A stretch of DNA of 64,000 nucleotides from Allopusillimonas ginsengisoli. GTDB taxonomy: Bacteria > Pseudomonadota > Gammaproteobacteria > Burkholderiales > Burkholderiaceae_B. Below, in pieces: positions 11,101 through 19,225 of this stretch; positions within the stretch are counted from its first letter, which is position 1; each line of letters starts with the position of its first letter. Made by a program: the position numbers and the translations under genes. Where the stretch lies: contig RAPG01000008.1 in NCBI GenBank assembly GCA_005239165.1, forward strand, positions 62,001 through 126,000. The letters are read 5' to 3'. Below the pieces are notes generated by a model. That model was given only the letters and a program-made list of their open reading frames with translations, was not told the DNA's origin and ran no database searches.

Positions 11101-11981
11101 AGATCGCAGCAGGGCGTGAATGCGACCACGGTTTTTTCGTGGCTCCCACCATCATTGAGCTCAATGATGTGTCAGAGCTGAAGAAAGAGGTCTTCGGCCC
11201 CGTGCTTCATGTGCTGCGTTACCGCCGCGAGGATTTGGACGAGCTGATCGAAGCAATCAATGCCACGGGCTATGGGCTCACCTTTGGCGTTCATACCCGG
11301 CTTGATGAAACCGTCGCATATGTCACCCGCCGCATACGTGCGGGCAACCTATACGTTAACCGCAATATTGTGGGCGCTGTGGTCGGTGTTCAGCCGTTTG
11401 GTGGAGACGGGCTGTCTGGTACCGGCCCTAAGGCAGGGGGGCCTCTCTACCTGCGCCGCCTGCTGCGCCAGGCTCCGCCTGGTCTGCCGGTGGGGCTGCG
11501 GCAAGAGGATGGCACACCCGTCTCTGCGGTCACGCTATGTGGACCTACTGGTGAAAGCAACATTTATGAGTTGAAACCACGTGGCACCGTACTTTGCGTC
11601 GCTGCCAGTGAGCAAGGCGTCCGGGCTCAACTGGGTACTTGTGAAGCAAGCGGAAATGTCGCCCTGTTTCTTGATACTGAAGCGGCTCATGAATTTATCA
11701 TGACGCAGCCAGAACGCAAGGAGACGCGTCTGGCTGGGCTCGATGAGATTGAGCACGCTGACTATCAGGCTGTCTTGTTTGAAGGCGACAGCGACGCTTT
11801 GCGTGACATTAACCAGCAGGTGGCGGCGAGACCCGGTCCGATTGTGTCGGTGCAAGGGCTGAGCACCGAGGAAATTATTGCAGGACAAACTTACCGGATT
11901 GAGCGCCTGTTGCGTGAGGTCTCTGTCAGTACCAATACCGCTGCAGCTGGTGGCAATGCCAGTCTGATGATGATTGGATGA
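8175..11981 (+). CDS. putA: Trifunctional proline utilisation protein PutA (repressor / proline dehydrogenase / P5C dehydrogenase)
   Basis: 1268 residues. Oxidises proline to P5C (FAD-dependent, membrane-associated) and then to glutamate (NAD-dependent). The ATG at 8175 is preferred over an upstream frame at 8118 because AGGA lies six bases before it and the product begins with the ribbon-helix-helix (MATTTLGVKVDETLRERLRA, residues 1-47) that represses transcription. The PRODH barrel spans roughly 180-550 (KLSALHPRY, RLMVRLVKGAYWDTEIKRAQ, RRLLENGANTSFV). The P5CDH domain spans about 600-1030 (PWNFPLAIFTGQ, ETGGQNAMVVDS, catalytic Cys in SAGQRCSALR near 907). A further ~200-residue C-terminal domain marks the long PutA type. 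The liv operon follows. Confidence 0.98.
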   Translation: MATTTLGVKVDETLRERLRAVATRLGCTPHWLHKQALLAYIDAIERGQLPAEIARFADDSETSGEATGPDGPLPFYDFAQDVQPQSVLRAAITSAYRRPETECLPMLIDKARSARPQVVHELAHRLVQAMRGRRKTGGVESLIQEFSLSSQEGVALMCLAEALLRIPDRVTRDALIRDKISHGDWRSHMGESSSLFVNAATWGLMLTGRLVSVNSEQSLSHALTRMIGKGGEPLVRKGVNMAMRMMGEQFVCGQTIAAALANSQKWEKLGFRYSYDMLGEAATTADDAQRYYQAYEQSIHAIGKAAQGRGIYEGPGISIKLSALHPRYARAQRDRVIDELLPRVTALARLAYHYDIGLNIDAEEADRLEISLDLLESLCFDAELSGWDGIGFVIQAYQKRAPFVIDYLIDLAARSGHRLMVRLVKGAYWDTEIKRAQVDGLEGYPVFTRKVHTDVSYLACARRLLAAPQAVYPQFATHNAHTLSAIYDMAGQNYYPGQYEFQCLHGMGESLYELVTGPVAQGKLNRPCRIYAPVGTHETLLAYLVRRLLENGANTSFVNQIGDADVAIDTLIADPVQQAEDIDPLGAPHEKILLPRDLFREADGRANSSGIDLSNEHRLGSLAAALLGSADRGWRASPMVASQSGEWDDTRAQPVRNPADHRDIVGHVIEADLNDVGQALADASHGAPIWAATSVAERAQCLKKAAQILEADMQLLLGLIVREAGKSLPNAIAEVREAVDFLRYYAGQIEYEFSNDTHRPLGPVLCISPWNFPLAIFTGQVAAALAAGNVVLAKPAEQTSLIAAAAVSVLHRAGIPAHAVQLLPGQGDTVGAALVASPMVHGVMFTGSTEVAHLISRQLAARLDDSGHPIPLVAETGGQNAMVVDSSALSEQVVFDVLNSAFDSAGQRCSALRLLCVQQDCAERVLTMLRGAMRELRMGNPDRLSTDVGPVIDEEAREVIEQHIQAMRKEGHAVDQIAAGRECDHGFFVAPTIIELNDVSELKKEVFGPVLHVLRYRREDLDELIEAINATGYGLTFGVHTRLDETVAYVTRRIRAGNLYVNRNIVGAVVGVQPFGGDGLSGTGPKAGGPLYLRRLLRQAPPGLPVGLRQEDGTPVSAVTLCGPTGESNIYELKPRGTVLCVAASEQGVRAQLGTCEASGNVALFLDTEAAHEFIMTQPERKETRLAGLDEIEHADYQAVLFEGDSDALRDINQQVAARPGPIVSVQGLSTEEIIAGQTYRIERLLREVSVSTNTAAAGGNASLMMIG

Positions 11982-12020
11982 CGTGTTCTTAAAGCTTTCC
12001 GGCAAGGCACAGCCGGTCAG

Positions 12021-12060
12021 TATTAACCTGCAGGTGTCTACGGGTAACCACCCGTTAACC
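12021..12060 (+). promoter_or_regulatory. Cluster of TTAACC-like sites upstream of livK
   Basis: ATTAACC (12022-12028), GGGTAACC (12042-12049) and CGTTAACC (12053-12060) lie in the 160 bases before livK and resemble the GGTTAACC palindromes before putA. A shared regulator for proline catabolism and the adjacent amino-acid importer is an inference. Confidence 0.35.
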
Positions 12061-12142
12061 ACCTGTTGTGCCTCTGTTTTAATCGCGGCGCTCAACATGC
12101 GTCTTGGTCGCAGTTCTCTCAAACAATATCGGAGACAATTAA

Positions 12143-13306
12143 ATGAAACCCACTCCCGGATTCAAACTTTTAGCCGCTACCGCGGCCATCATGGCTGCTA
12201 TAGCGGCAGCCCCGGCCAATGCCGCAGACACCGAAACGGTTAAATTTGGTTTTGCTGCGCCGCTGACAGGGCCGCAGTCTCATTACGGCGAAGACATGAA
12301 AAATGGCCTGACGCTGGCCATCGAAGAAGCCAACAAGCAAAAAATTGAACTTGATGGCAAGGTTGCCAGTTTTGAACTGGTCTCACGCGATGACCAGGCT
12401 GACCCACGTACCGCCGTTCAGGTCGCACAACAGATCGTGGACGAGAATGTGCAAGGCATACTGGGGCACTTCAACTCGGGTACGACGATTCCTGCATCCA
12501 GTGTGTATAACGACGCCGGCCTGCCGCAGATCGCCATGGCAACGTCGCCAGAATATACTCAGCAAGGCTACGACACCACGTTCCGCATGATGACCAGTGA
12601 CACACAGCAGGGTGCCGCTGATGGTGAGTTTATCGTCAAAGACCTGGGTGCCAAAAAGGTCGCTATTATCGACGACCGTACTGCTTACGGACAAGGCCTG
12701 GCCGACCAGGTGGCCAATGCTGTAAAAGCAAATGGCGGTGAAATTGTTTCACGGGAGTACACCAACGACAAGGCCAATGACTTCGCGGCCATTCTTACCA
12801 ACATCAAAGAGAAGCAGCCTGATGCCATCTTCTTTGGCGGCCTGGATGCCCAATCTGGACCTATGCGGCGTCAGATGGCCACGCTGGGCATCGAAGCACC
12901 TTTGGTCTCCGGTGAAATGACACGTAGCGAAACCTTCTTGAAGCTGGCTGGTGATGCCGCTAATGGTACTTATGCCTCGCTTGCTGGTGTGCCTTTAAAA
13001 CAGATGGCTGCAGGTGAAAAATTCGAAGGTGATTACAAGGCCCGTTTCAACACAAATCCTGGCGTTTATGCCCCCTACGCGTATGACGGAGCCTGGAATA
13101 TGATTACGGCCATGAAAGAGGCGGGTTCTTCCAAGCCAGAAGCCTATTTGCCTAAACTGGCTTCGCTCAAGCGTAGTGGTGCCACCAGCAATAACATTGA
13201 ATACGACAAAAACGGTGACCTGAAAGAAATCTCCGTTACCATTTACCAGGTTAAAGACGGCAAGTGGGAAATGGTCAAGACCATGGTCAGCAAGGCTGCC
13301 GAATAA
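12143..13306 (+). CDS. livK: Branched-chain amino acid ABC transporter, periplasmic substrate-binding protein
   Basis: 387 residues. A Sec signal peptide ends near ANA-AD at residue ~28. The mature protein has the type-I periplasmic binding fold (VKFGFAAPLTGPQSHYGEDMKNG; later GHFNSGTTIPASSVY and YGQGLADQVA). It captures branched-chain or related amino acids and delivers them to LivHM. GGAGA lies upstream of the ATG. First gene of livKHMGF, separated from livH by a stem-loop, which usually allows more binding protein than permease. Position after putA leaves proline as a possible ligand. Confidence 0.95.
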   Translation: MKPTPGFKLLAATAAIMAAIAAAPANAADTETVKFGFAAPLTGPQSHYGEDMKNGLTLAIEEANKQKIELDGKVASFELVSRDDQADPRTAVQVAQQIVDENVQGILGHFNSGTTIPASSVYNDAGLPQIAMATSPEYTQQGYDTTFRMMTSDTQQGAADGEFIVKDLGAKKVAIIDDRTAYGQGLADQVANAVKANGGEIVSREYTNDKANDFAAILTNIKEKQPDAIFFGGLDAQSGPMRRQMATLGIEAPLVSGEMTRSETFLKLAGDAANGTYASLAGVPLKQMAAGEKFEGDYKARFNTNPGVYAPYAYDGAWNMITAMKEAGSSKPEAYLPKLASLKRSGATSNNIEYDKNGDLKEISVTIYQVKDGKWEMVKTMVSKAAE

Positions 13307-13327
13307 CCTCTGGCAGTCTCTTTTGCC

Positions 13328-13349
13328 GGGCCGGCTTTCAGGCCGGCCC
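13328..13349 (+). promoter_or_regulatory. Intercistronic stem-loop livK-livH
   Basis: GGGCCGGC, a 6-base loop and GCCGGCCC form a perfect 8-bp GC stem with no T-run. It sits between the binding protein and permease genes and probably protects the livK message or attenuates downstream transcription. Confidence 0.6.
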
Positions 13350-13368
13350 CACCAGCGAGTCATAACTC

Positions 13369-14301
13369 ATGGACATATTCCTACAACAGCTGATTAACGG
13401 TGTGACTGTGGGTAGCGTATATGCGCTGGTCGCGCTGGGCTACACCATGGTGTACGGTATTATCGGCCTCATTAATTTTGCACATGGCGATGTGGTCATG
13501 GTGGGTGCCATGGTGGCGACGACGCTGGTCGTTACGTTACTTGGTGGTGATGCGGGCGGTATGCCACCCTGGCTGGCCATGGTGACGGCGCTGCTGGCAG
13601 CTATCCCGGTTTGCATGGCCCTGGGCTGGGTGGCCGAACGCTATGCCTACAGACCGTTGCGACGTGCTCCCCGGCTGGCCGCCCTGATCACGGCAATCGG
13701 TGTTTCCATCATTATCCAGAACCTGGCAATGATGGTTTGGGGGCGTAACTACCTTAGCTTTCCGCACATTATTGAGCCAAATATTTTCGAACTGGGCGGT
13801 GCGCGCATCAGTATGCTGCAAATTATCATCATACTGTCCGCCACGGCCATTATGGCTGGTCTGTTGCTAGTCGTGCATCGTACGCGCCTGGGCACCGCCA
13901 TGAGGGCCACGGCACAAAACCGTGAAGTGGCAGGGTTGATGGGCGTTAACATCAATACAGTGATTTCAGCGGCGTTTTTGATTGGTTCGGCGCTGGCAGC
14001 GGTTGCGGGCGTCATGGTTACTACCTACTACGGCGTAGCTCAGTACACCATGGGCTTTATGCTGGGTCTGAAGGCCTTTACGGCTGCGGTGCTAGGTGGT
14101 ATCGGCAACTTGGGCGGTGCCATGCTGGGCGGCTTGCTGCTGGGCATTATTGAGTCGCTGGGTGCAGGCTATATCGGCGAGCTGACCAATGGTGTGTTTG
14201 GCAGCAACTATCAGGACGTCTTTTCCTTCATCGTGCTCATCTTGGTGCTTGTGTTCAGACCATCCGGGCTGATGGGCGAACGCGTGGGAGACCGGGCATG
14301 A
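13369..14301 (+). CDS. livH: Branched-chain amino acid ABC transporter permease LivH
   Basis: 310-residue inner-membrane protein with about eight hydrophobic helices. It opens MDIFLQQLINGVTVGSVYAL and contains GYTMVYGIIGLINFAHGD, the classical LivH signature, plus GLKAFTAAVLGGIGNLGGAM near the coupling region. It pairs with LivM to form the translocation pore. Overlaps livM by four bases (ATGA). Confidence 0.96.
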   Translation: MDIFLQQLINGVTVGSVYALVALGYTMVYGIIGLINFAHGDVVMVGAMVATTLVVTLLGGDAGGMPPWLAMVTALLAAIPVCMALGWVAERYAYRPLRRAPRLAALITAIGVSIIIQNLAMMVWGRNYLSFPHIIEPNIFELGGARISMLQIIIILSATAIMAGLLLVVHRTRLGTAMRATAQNREVAGLMGVNINTVISAAFLIGSALAAVAGVMVTTYYGVAQYTMGFMLGLKAFTAAVLGGIGNLGGAMLGGLLLGIIESLGAGYIGELTNGVFGSNYQDVFSFIVLILVLVFRPSGLMGERVGDRA

Positions 14302-15386
14302 ATTCATTGATTTCCCGTCGTGCACCGGTTCCTGTCTCTGTCTGGCTCGGGGTCGCCCTGTTTGGCGTAGTCCTGGCCATACTGCCGTTTATGCTCGGCA
14401 TGGCCGGCCAAAGCTGGGTACGGCTGCTTAACTTTGCCCTGGTGTATGTCATGCTGGCGTTGGGACTAAATATTGTGGTGGGCTTTGCCGGCCTGCTTGA
14501 CCTTGGCTACATTGCGTTTTATGCGGTGGGTGCCTATATCTGGGCCACGCTGGCTTCTCCGCACTTTGGTTTGCATCTGCCCTTCTGGGTTGTGCTTCCG
14601 ATTGGTGTGATGATGGCGGCGCTGGCCGGGGCATTGCTGGGCGCACCAACCCTCAAACTGCGTGGCGATTATCTCGCTATTGTGACGCTGGGTTTTGGTG
14701 AGATCGTGCGTATCTTCATGAACAACCTTGATGCGCCTATCAACATCACCAACGGTCCACAGGGTATCAACCGTATCGACACCTTCAAGATCGGCAGCTT
14801 CGCCTTTGGGCGATCTCAGGAGATGTTCGGCTTCCGCATCACTGGTCCCGAAAAATACTATTACCTGCTTTTGCTGTTTACCATCATCATTATCATTATG
14901 TGTGTGCGCCTGCAAAATTCGCGCATAGGGCGTGCCTGGGAGGCTGTGCGCGAAGATGAGGTCGCAGCCAAGGCCATGGGCATTAATACTCGCAACATCA
15001 AACTTTTGGCATTTTCCATGGGGGCCAGTTTCGGCGGTGTGGCCGGGGCAATGTTTGCGTCCATGCAAGGCTTCGTCAGCCCAGAGAGCTTTAGCCTTAC
15101 CGAATCCATATCTGTTCTTAGCATGGTGGTGCTGGGCGGCATGGGGCATATTCCCGGGGTGATACTAGGGGCTCTGCTGTTGTCTATTTTCCCTGAAATA
15201 TTGCGAGCGGTGGTCGTACCCATTCAGCAATCCGTCTTTGGCGATGTTATTTTTGACCCCGAGGGCATACGCATGCTGATGTTCGGGCTCGCCATGGTTC
15301 TGGTCATGATTTTCCGTCCGGCCGGGCTGTGGCCATCTGCCGTGCGGCGTCGCGAGCTCATGAGTTCACGGGAGGGTTCGACATGA
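14298..15386 (+). CDS. livM: Branched-chain amino acid ABC transporter permease LivM
   Basis: 362-residue polytopic inner-membrane permease. Family features include ALGLNIVVGFAGLLDLGYIAF, LKLRGDYLAIVTLGFGEIVR and the cytoplasmic coupling region NSRIGRAWEAVREDEVAAKA. Forms the pore with LivH and is energised by LivG and LivF. Overlaps livG by four bases. Confidence 0.96.
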   Translation: MNSLISRRAPVPVSVWLGVALFGVVLAILPFMLGMAGQSWVRLLNFALVYVMLALGLNIVVGFAGLLDLGYIAFYAVGAYIWATLASPHFGLHLPFWVVLPIGVMMAALAGALLGAPTLKLRGDYLAIVTLGFGEIVRIFMNNLDAPINITNGPQGINRIDTFKIGSFAFGRSQEMFGFRITGPEKYYYLLLLFTIIIIIMCVRLQNSRIGRAWEAVREDEVAAKAMGINTRNIKLLAFSMGASFGGVAGAMFASMQGFVSPESFSLTESISVLSMVVLGGMGHIPGVILGALLLSIFPEILRAVVVPIQQSVFGDVIFDPEGIRMLMFGLAMVLVMIFRPAGLWPSAVRRRELMSSREGST

Positions 15387-16444
15387 TGGCAACTGCAACT
15401 GTGACGGCGACCAACCCTGATGCGCGTTCCATGCCCGAACTGCTGCTGGTCGCCAACAAGCTCAGCAAACGCTTTGGTGGTTTGCAGGCATTGTCGGAAG
15501 TCAGCTTCTCAATCTGCAAAGGTGATATCTACGGTCTGATCGGTCCCAATGGCGCCGGCAAAACGACGCTGTTCAACGTCCTGACCAGTCTTTATGTGCC
15601 CGAATCAGGTACATGTATTTTCAAGGGACACCACCTGACGCGTCTCAAGCCCCATGAGATTGCGATTGCCGGCATCGCCCGTACGTTTCAGAACATCAGG
15701 TTATTTGGCAATCTGAGTGCCATCGAAAACGTCATGATAGGGCGCCATATTCGTACTCGTGCCGGCGTGTGGGGCGCCATCACACGCAACCGTAGCACAC
15801 GTGACGAAGAGTCTGCCATTGAGCAGAGGGCACATGAGTTGCTGGCTTACGTGGGTATAGAGCATAGGGCCAATGATCTGGCAAATTCCTTGCCTTACGG
15901 CGACCAGCGCCGGCTCGAAATTGCCCGTGCCCTGGCGACAGAGCCCGGGCTACTGGCCCTGGACGAACCGGCGGCCGGCATGAACGCGTCTGAAACTTTA
16001 GTGTTGCGCCGACTTATTGAAAAGATACGCGACGATGGCGTTACGGTATTGCTCATTGAACATGACATGAAGCTGGTCATGGGGCTGTGCAATCGCGTGC
16101 TGGTGCTTGAGTATGGCAAAGTGCTGGCAGAGGGCAAACCGGCTGATGTGCAGCATGATCCACGTGTCATTGAGGCGTACCTGGGGGTTGGGGCGGCCGA
16201 AGAAGGTGCGCACTCCGCCCCGCCTGGCGTGGCAGAAATTGATGCAAACACAATTTCGTCGGGTATGGCCGGGGATGACACAAGTTCAGTATCGTCGACC
16301 ATGCGCGGAGATAGCACAGGCTCAGTCTTGCAGGGCACACCCGCAGATGACACAAAGTCAGCATCGTCGACCACGGCGGGAAATGGCCAAAACTCAATTC
16401 CGTCGACCGGCGCTGATGCGGCTGGGCAGCACAAGGATACATAA
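15383..16444 (+). CDS. livG: Branched-chain amino acid ABC transporter ATP-binding protein LivG with a repetitive C-terminal tail
   Basis: 353 residues; usual LivG is about 255. The start at 15383 uses the ATGA overlap with livM. The ATPase core (about 20-265) is complete: Walker A GPNGAGKTT, Q-loop, signature-like SLPYGDQRRLEIARALA, Walker B LLALDEPAAGMN, H-loop LIEHDMKLVMGL. After VIEAYLGVG comes an additional ~85-residue Ser/Thr/Gly/Asp tail. Within it residues encoded at 16244-16423 are five degenerate 12-residue repeats. The tail looks disordered and has no catalytic motif. Overlaps livF by TAATG. Confidence 0.95.
   Translation: MMATATVTATNPDARSMPELLLVANKLSKRFGGLQALSEVSFSICKGDIYGLIGPNGAGKTTLFNVLTSLYVPESGTCIFKGHHLTRLKPHEIAIAGIARTFQNIRLFGNLSAIENVMIGRHIRTRAGVWGAITRNRSTRDEESAIEQRAHELLAYVGIEHRANDLANSLPYGDQRRLEIARALATEPGLLALDEPAAGMNASETLVLRRLIEKIRDDGVTVLLIEHDMKLVMGLCNRVLVLEYGKVLAEGKPADVQHDPRVIEAYLGVGAAEEGAHSAPPGVAEIDANTISSGMAGDDTSSVSSTMRGDSTGSVLQGTPADDTKSASSTTAGNGQNSIPSTGADAAGQHKDT
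16244..16423 (+). repeat. Five tandem 36-bp (12-codon) degenerate repeats in the 3' end of livG
   Basis: Units at 16244, 16280, 16316, 16352 and 16388 encode ANTISSGMAGDD, TSSVSSTMRGDS, TGSVLQGTPADD, TKSASSTTAGNG and QNSIPSTGADAA. Units 2 and 4 match at 27 of 36 bases by my count. The period is a multiple of three, so copy-number change would keep the frame. Confidence 0.8.
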
Positions 16445-17178
16445 TGGATGATGCTAACTATTTGCTTGATGTGCGCGGTATCGACGTGTCATATGGCGGC
16501 ATACGCGCTGTGCGCGGTCTGGACCTTAAAGTTGCCAAGGGCGAGCTGGTCAGCCTGATCGGCGCCAATGGGGCCGGCAAAAGCACCACGCTGCGGGCCA
16601 TCTGTGGCCTGGTGCCGGTGGCTAATGGCGACATTCTCTATGACGGCAAGTCTATTGTTGGCGTGCCGTCATACATGCTGGTGCGTCAGGGCCTGGTTAT
16701 GGTGCCCGAAGGGCGGGGTATATTCGGCCAGCTCACCATCGCCGAAAATCTTGCCATGGGTGGTTATACGCGCAACGATACCGCCCAAATCCATCGTGAT
16801 ATCGACCATGTGTTTGAACTCTTTCCGCGCCTGGCAGAACGTCGCAGTCAGTCTGCAGGCACGCTGTCAGGTGGCGAGCAGCAAATGCTGGCCATGGGTC
16901 GCGCCATGATTTCCCGGCCGCGCCTGTTGTTGCTGGATGAGCCATCCATGGGGCTGGCGCCCCTGATGGTAGAAAAAGTCTTCGAGGTCGTGAAAGCAGT
17001 TGCAGCCGAGGGTGTCACTATTCTGCTCATCGAGCAAAACGCCAGGCTGGCGCTAGAGCTAAGCCAGCGCGGCTATGTGATGGAGTCGGGGCAGATTATT
17101 CTTGAGGGCCAGTCCAGCCAGTTGCTGCATGACCCTAAAGTGCGTGCGGCCTATCTTGGAGAAGAAGAAACCGCATAA
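16444..17178 (+). CDS. livF: Branched-chain amino acid ABC transporter ATP-binding protein LivF
   Basis: 244 residues, the second ATPase of the Liv transporter. Walker A GANGAGKSTT, LivF-type VMVPEGRGIFGQLTIAENL, signature LSGGEQQMLAMGRA, Walker B LLLDEPSMGLAP and H-loop LIEQN are all present, and the length is normal, with no tail like that of LivG. Its ATG overlaps the livG stop. Last recognised gene of the operon. Confidence 0.97.
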   Translation: MDDANYLLDVRGIDVSYGGIRAVRGLDLKVAKGELVSLIGANGAGKSTTLRAICGLVPVANGDILYDGKSIVGVPSYMLVRQGLVMVPEGRGIFGQLTIAENLAMGGYTRNDTAQIHRDIDHVFELFPRLAERRSQSAGTLSGGEQQMLAMGRAMISRPRLLLLDEPSMGLAPLMVEKVFEVVKAVAAEGVTILLIEQNARLALELSQRGYVMESGQIILEGQSSQLLHDPKVRAAYLGEEETA

Positions 17179-17180
17179 CT

Positions 17181-17369
17181 TTGTACGGCCTGCCACAGCA
17201 AAGAAAGGTTAGCAGTCTGACAGCCCATCTTGGCACAAAAGAAGCTGTCAAGCTGGGCGTGGCCTATCCAGGCAAAAAAGATGCTGTCTGGCTGCGTATA
17301 GCTTATTCAGGCAACGAAGAAGCCACCAGACCGAACGCCATCCGCCTTGGTGCAGCGGAAACTGCCTAG
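17181..17369 (+). CDS. Possible 62-residue repeat-containing small ORF after livF
   Basis: Unrecognised and doubtful. The frame opens with TTG two bases after the livF stop and closes 4 bases inside the convergent dut gene. Most of it is three degenerate 13-residue (39-bp) repeats: [39 protein letters not shown] (17223-17339). Units 1 and 2 share about 28 of 39 bases. The upstream GAAGAAGAAA could serve as a weak ribosome-binding site in the end of livF. It may equally be noncoding repeat DNA. Confidence 0.25.
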   Translation: MYGLPQQRKVSSLTAHLGTKEAVKLGVAYPGKKDAVWLRIAYSGNEEATRPNAIRLGAAETA

Positions 17370-17815
17370 CTGCGCCCGGTGCTGCCAAAGCCGCCGGCGC
17401 CACGCTCGCTGTCGTCAAATTCATCAACAATATCAAACTCTACCTGCTGCACCGGTACAACCACCAGCTGGGCCAGACGCTCCATGGGCTGCAGCACAAA
17501 CTCTGTGTCGCTGCGATTCCAGACCGACACCATAAGTGGTCCTTGGTAGTCTGAATCGATCAGGCCTACCAGATTGCCCAGTACTATGCCGTGTTTGTGG
17601 CCTAGCCCCGAGCGCGGCAAAATCATGGCCGCGTAGGCTGGGTCAGCGATATGAATGGAAAGCCCCGTGGGTACCAGTTCCGTTGCGCCTGGCGCCAGCG
17701 TGAGCGGTGCCTCGACGCATGCCCGCAGGTCCAGGCCAGCTGAACCCGCTGTGGCATAGGCCGGCAGGTAGTCGTTCATACGCGGATCAAGAATCTTGAG
17801 GGCAATTTTTCTCAT
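17366..17815 (-). CDS. dut: dUTP diphosphatase (dUTPase)
   Basis: 149-residue trimeric dUTPase, which hydrolyses dUTP to dUMP and PPi to keep uracil out of DNA and feed thymidylate synthesis. The five family motifs are visible in order: [10 protein letters not shown] (I), [12 protein letters not shown] (II), [12 protein letters not shown] (III with catalytic Asp and Tyr), [10 protein letters not shown] (IV) and [10 protein letters not shown] (V, C-terminal arm). It is convergent with livF and downstream of coaBC, the usual coaBC-dut pairing. Confidence 0.98.
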   Translation of the reverse strand: MRKIALKILDPRMNDYLPAYATAGSAGLDLRACVEAPLTLAPGATELVPTGLSIHIADPAYAAMILPRSGLGHKHGIVLGNLVGLIDSDYQGPLMVSVWNRSDTEFVLQPMERLAQLVVVPVQQVEFDIVDEFDDSERGAGGFGSTGRS

Positions 17816-17936
17816 GTGTTTTCCAGTCAGTCAGAGTGTGGTGGCTAGCGTCAAAACATGACGGCCAGCGCTGCCTGTAGGCAAATGCAAAGGGCAGGTG
17901 GGTATCGGGCATCAACATCGGGCTATGCGATTATTT

Positions 17937-19142
17937 TTATTCTTTCTCGCGGGACCAGTGCTCAGCAATTGCTTGTATTAATTGGCGAGCAGCCTGAAGC
18001 TTGGGCAGCCGGGCAAGTGGGTGTGCGCCCGTTTCGTCAAATAGTACGAGCTCGGTGTCGTCAGCGTTCATGGCGTCCTGAGCTAGGTTTCCTACGAGTA
18101 GCGGCACGCCTTTGCGCTTGCGCTTGGCATCTGCGTTTTGGTGCAGGTCCTCGGTTTCGGCAGCAAACCCTACGCACCACGGACCAGGCCGCAGCGCGGC
18201 GACGTCGGCAAGAATGTCGGGGTTGGCAGCAAACTGGAGCTCTGGTGCCTGTTTATTGGCATCTTTTTTAAGTTTTTGATCGCTGGGATTGATCACACGC
18301 CAGTCCGCAACGGCGGCGACGGAGATGAAAACATCTGCCATTGCGGCTTCATTCATGACGCTTGCGTGCATTTGCGCCGCGCTTTCCACATTAATGCGCG
18401 TTGTTCCGTAGGGAGCGGGCAGGGCAGTGGGGCCCGAAATAAGCACTACGTCGGCACCGGCTTCACGTGCCGCCCGCGCTATGGCATAGCCCATTTTTCC
18501 CGACGAGCGATTGGTAATCATGCGCACCGGGTCGATTTTTTCAGAGGTAGGGCCCGCCGTGATCAACACTCGTTGTCCCGCCAGCCGTTTGGGCTGGAAG
18601 AAGGCTATGAGTTCGGTCAGCAGCTCGTGTGATTCAATCATGCGTCCACTGCCAACTTCGCCGCAGGCCTGGCTACCTTCGGCCGGACCAAGAACGACGA
18701 CACCATCTTCAGCAAGCTGAAGTACATTGCGCTGGGTGGCTGGGTGTAGCCACATTTCTCGGTTCATGGCAGGCGCGATCAGCAATGGGCAGTTGCCTTT
18801 GGCGACGCAGAGGGTAGACAGCAGATCGTCGGCATTACCATGGGCCAGCTTGGCCATGAAGTCGGTGCTGGCCGGTGCAACAAGAATGGCATCTGCACCA
18901 CGTGTCAGATGAATGTGAGCCATATTGTCTGGCACGCGGCTGTCCCAGGCATTGACGAATACAGGGCGACCCGAAAGTGCCTGCATGGTGACCGGAGTAA
19001 TGAATTGCGTGGCGGCTTCCGTCATGACCACATCAATGATTGCGCCCTCGTCGCGCGCACGTCGTACAAACTCGGCGAGCTTGTAGCAGGCAATGCCGCC
19101 GGTCATGCCCAGCACGATGCGTTTGTTGGCTAAGTCAAGCAT
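17937..19142 (-). CDS. coaBC: Bifunctional phosphopantothenoylcysteine decarboxylase / phosphopantothenate-cysteine ligase
   Basis: About 401 residues from the preferred ATG at 19142, which has GAGG at a suitable distance; a GTG four codons upstream is the alternative. Makes 4'-phosphopantetheine for coenzyme A. The N-terminal flavoprotein CoaC domain (1-190) shows GMTGGIACYKLAE, the active-site His in MAHIHL and substrate-clamp PAMNREMW. The C-terminal CoaB ligase (190-400) shows ITAGPTSEKIDPVRMITNRSSG and KLKKDANK with the CTP-binding lysines. Lies between lspA and dut on the minus strand. Confidence 0.96.
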   Translation of the reverse strand: MLDLANKRIVLGMTGGIACYKLAEFVRRARDEGAIIDVVMTEAATQFITPVTMQALSGRPVFVNAWDSRVPDNMAHIHLTRGADAILVAPASTDFMAKLAHGNADDLLSTLCVAKGNCPLLIAPAMNREMWLHPATQRNVLQLAEDGVVVLGPAEGSQACGEVGSGRMIESHELLTELIAFFQPKRLAGQRVLITAGPTSEKIDPVRMITNRSSGKMGYAIARAAREAGADVVLISGPTALPAPYGTTRINVESAAQMHASVMNEAAMADVFISVAAVADWRVINPSDQKLKKDANKQAPELQFAANPDILADVAALRPGPWCVGFAAETEDLHQNADAKRKRKGVPLLVGNLAQDAMNADDTELVLFDETGAHPLARLPKLQAARQLIQAIAEHWSREKE

Positions 19143-19225
19143 GGATTCGGGCACCTCGGTGGTTAGTCATACAGATGCAATGTTACCCGTGGAGCGTGTG
19201 GTCAGGTAGGGACACGCCCTTGCGT

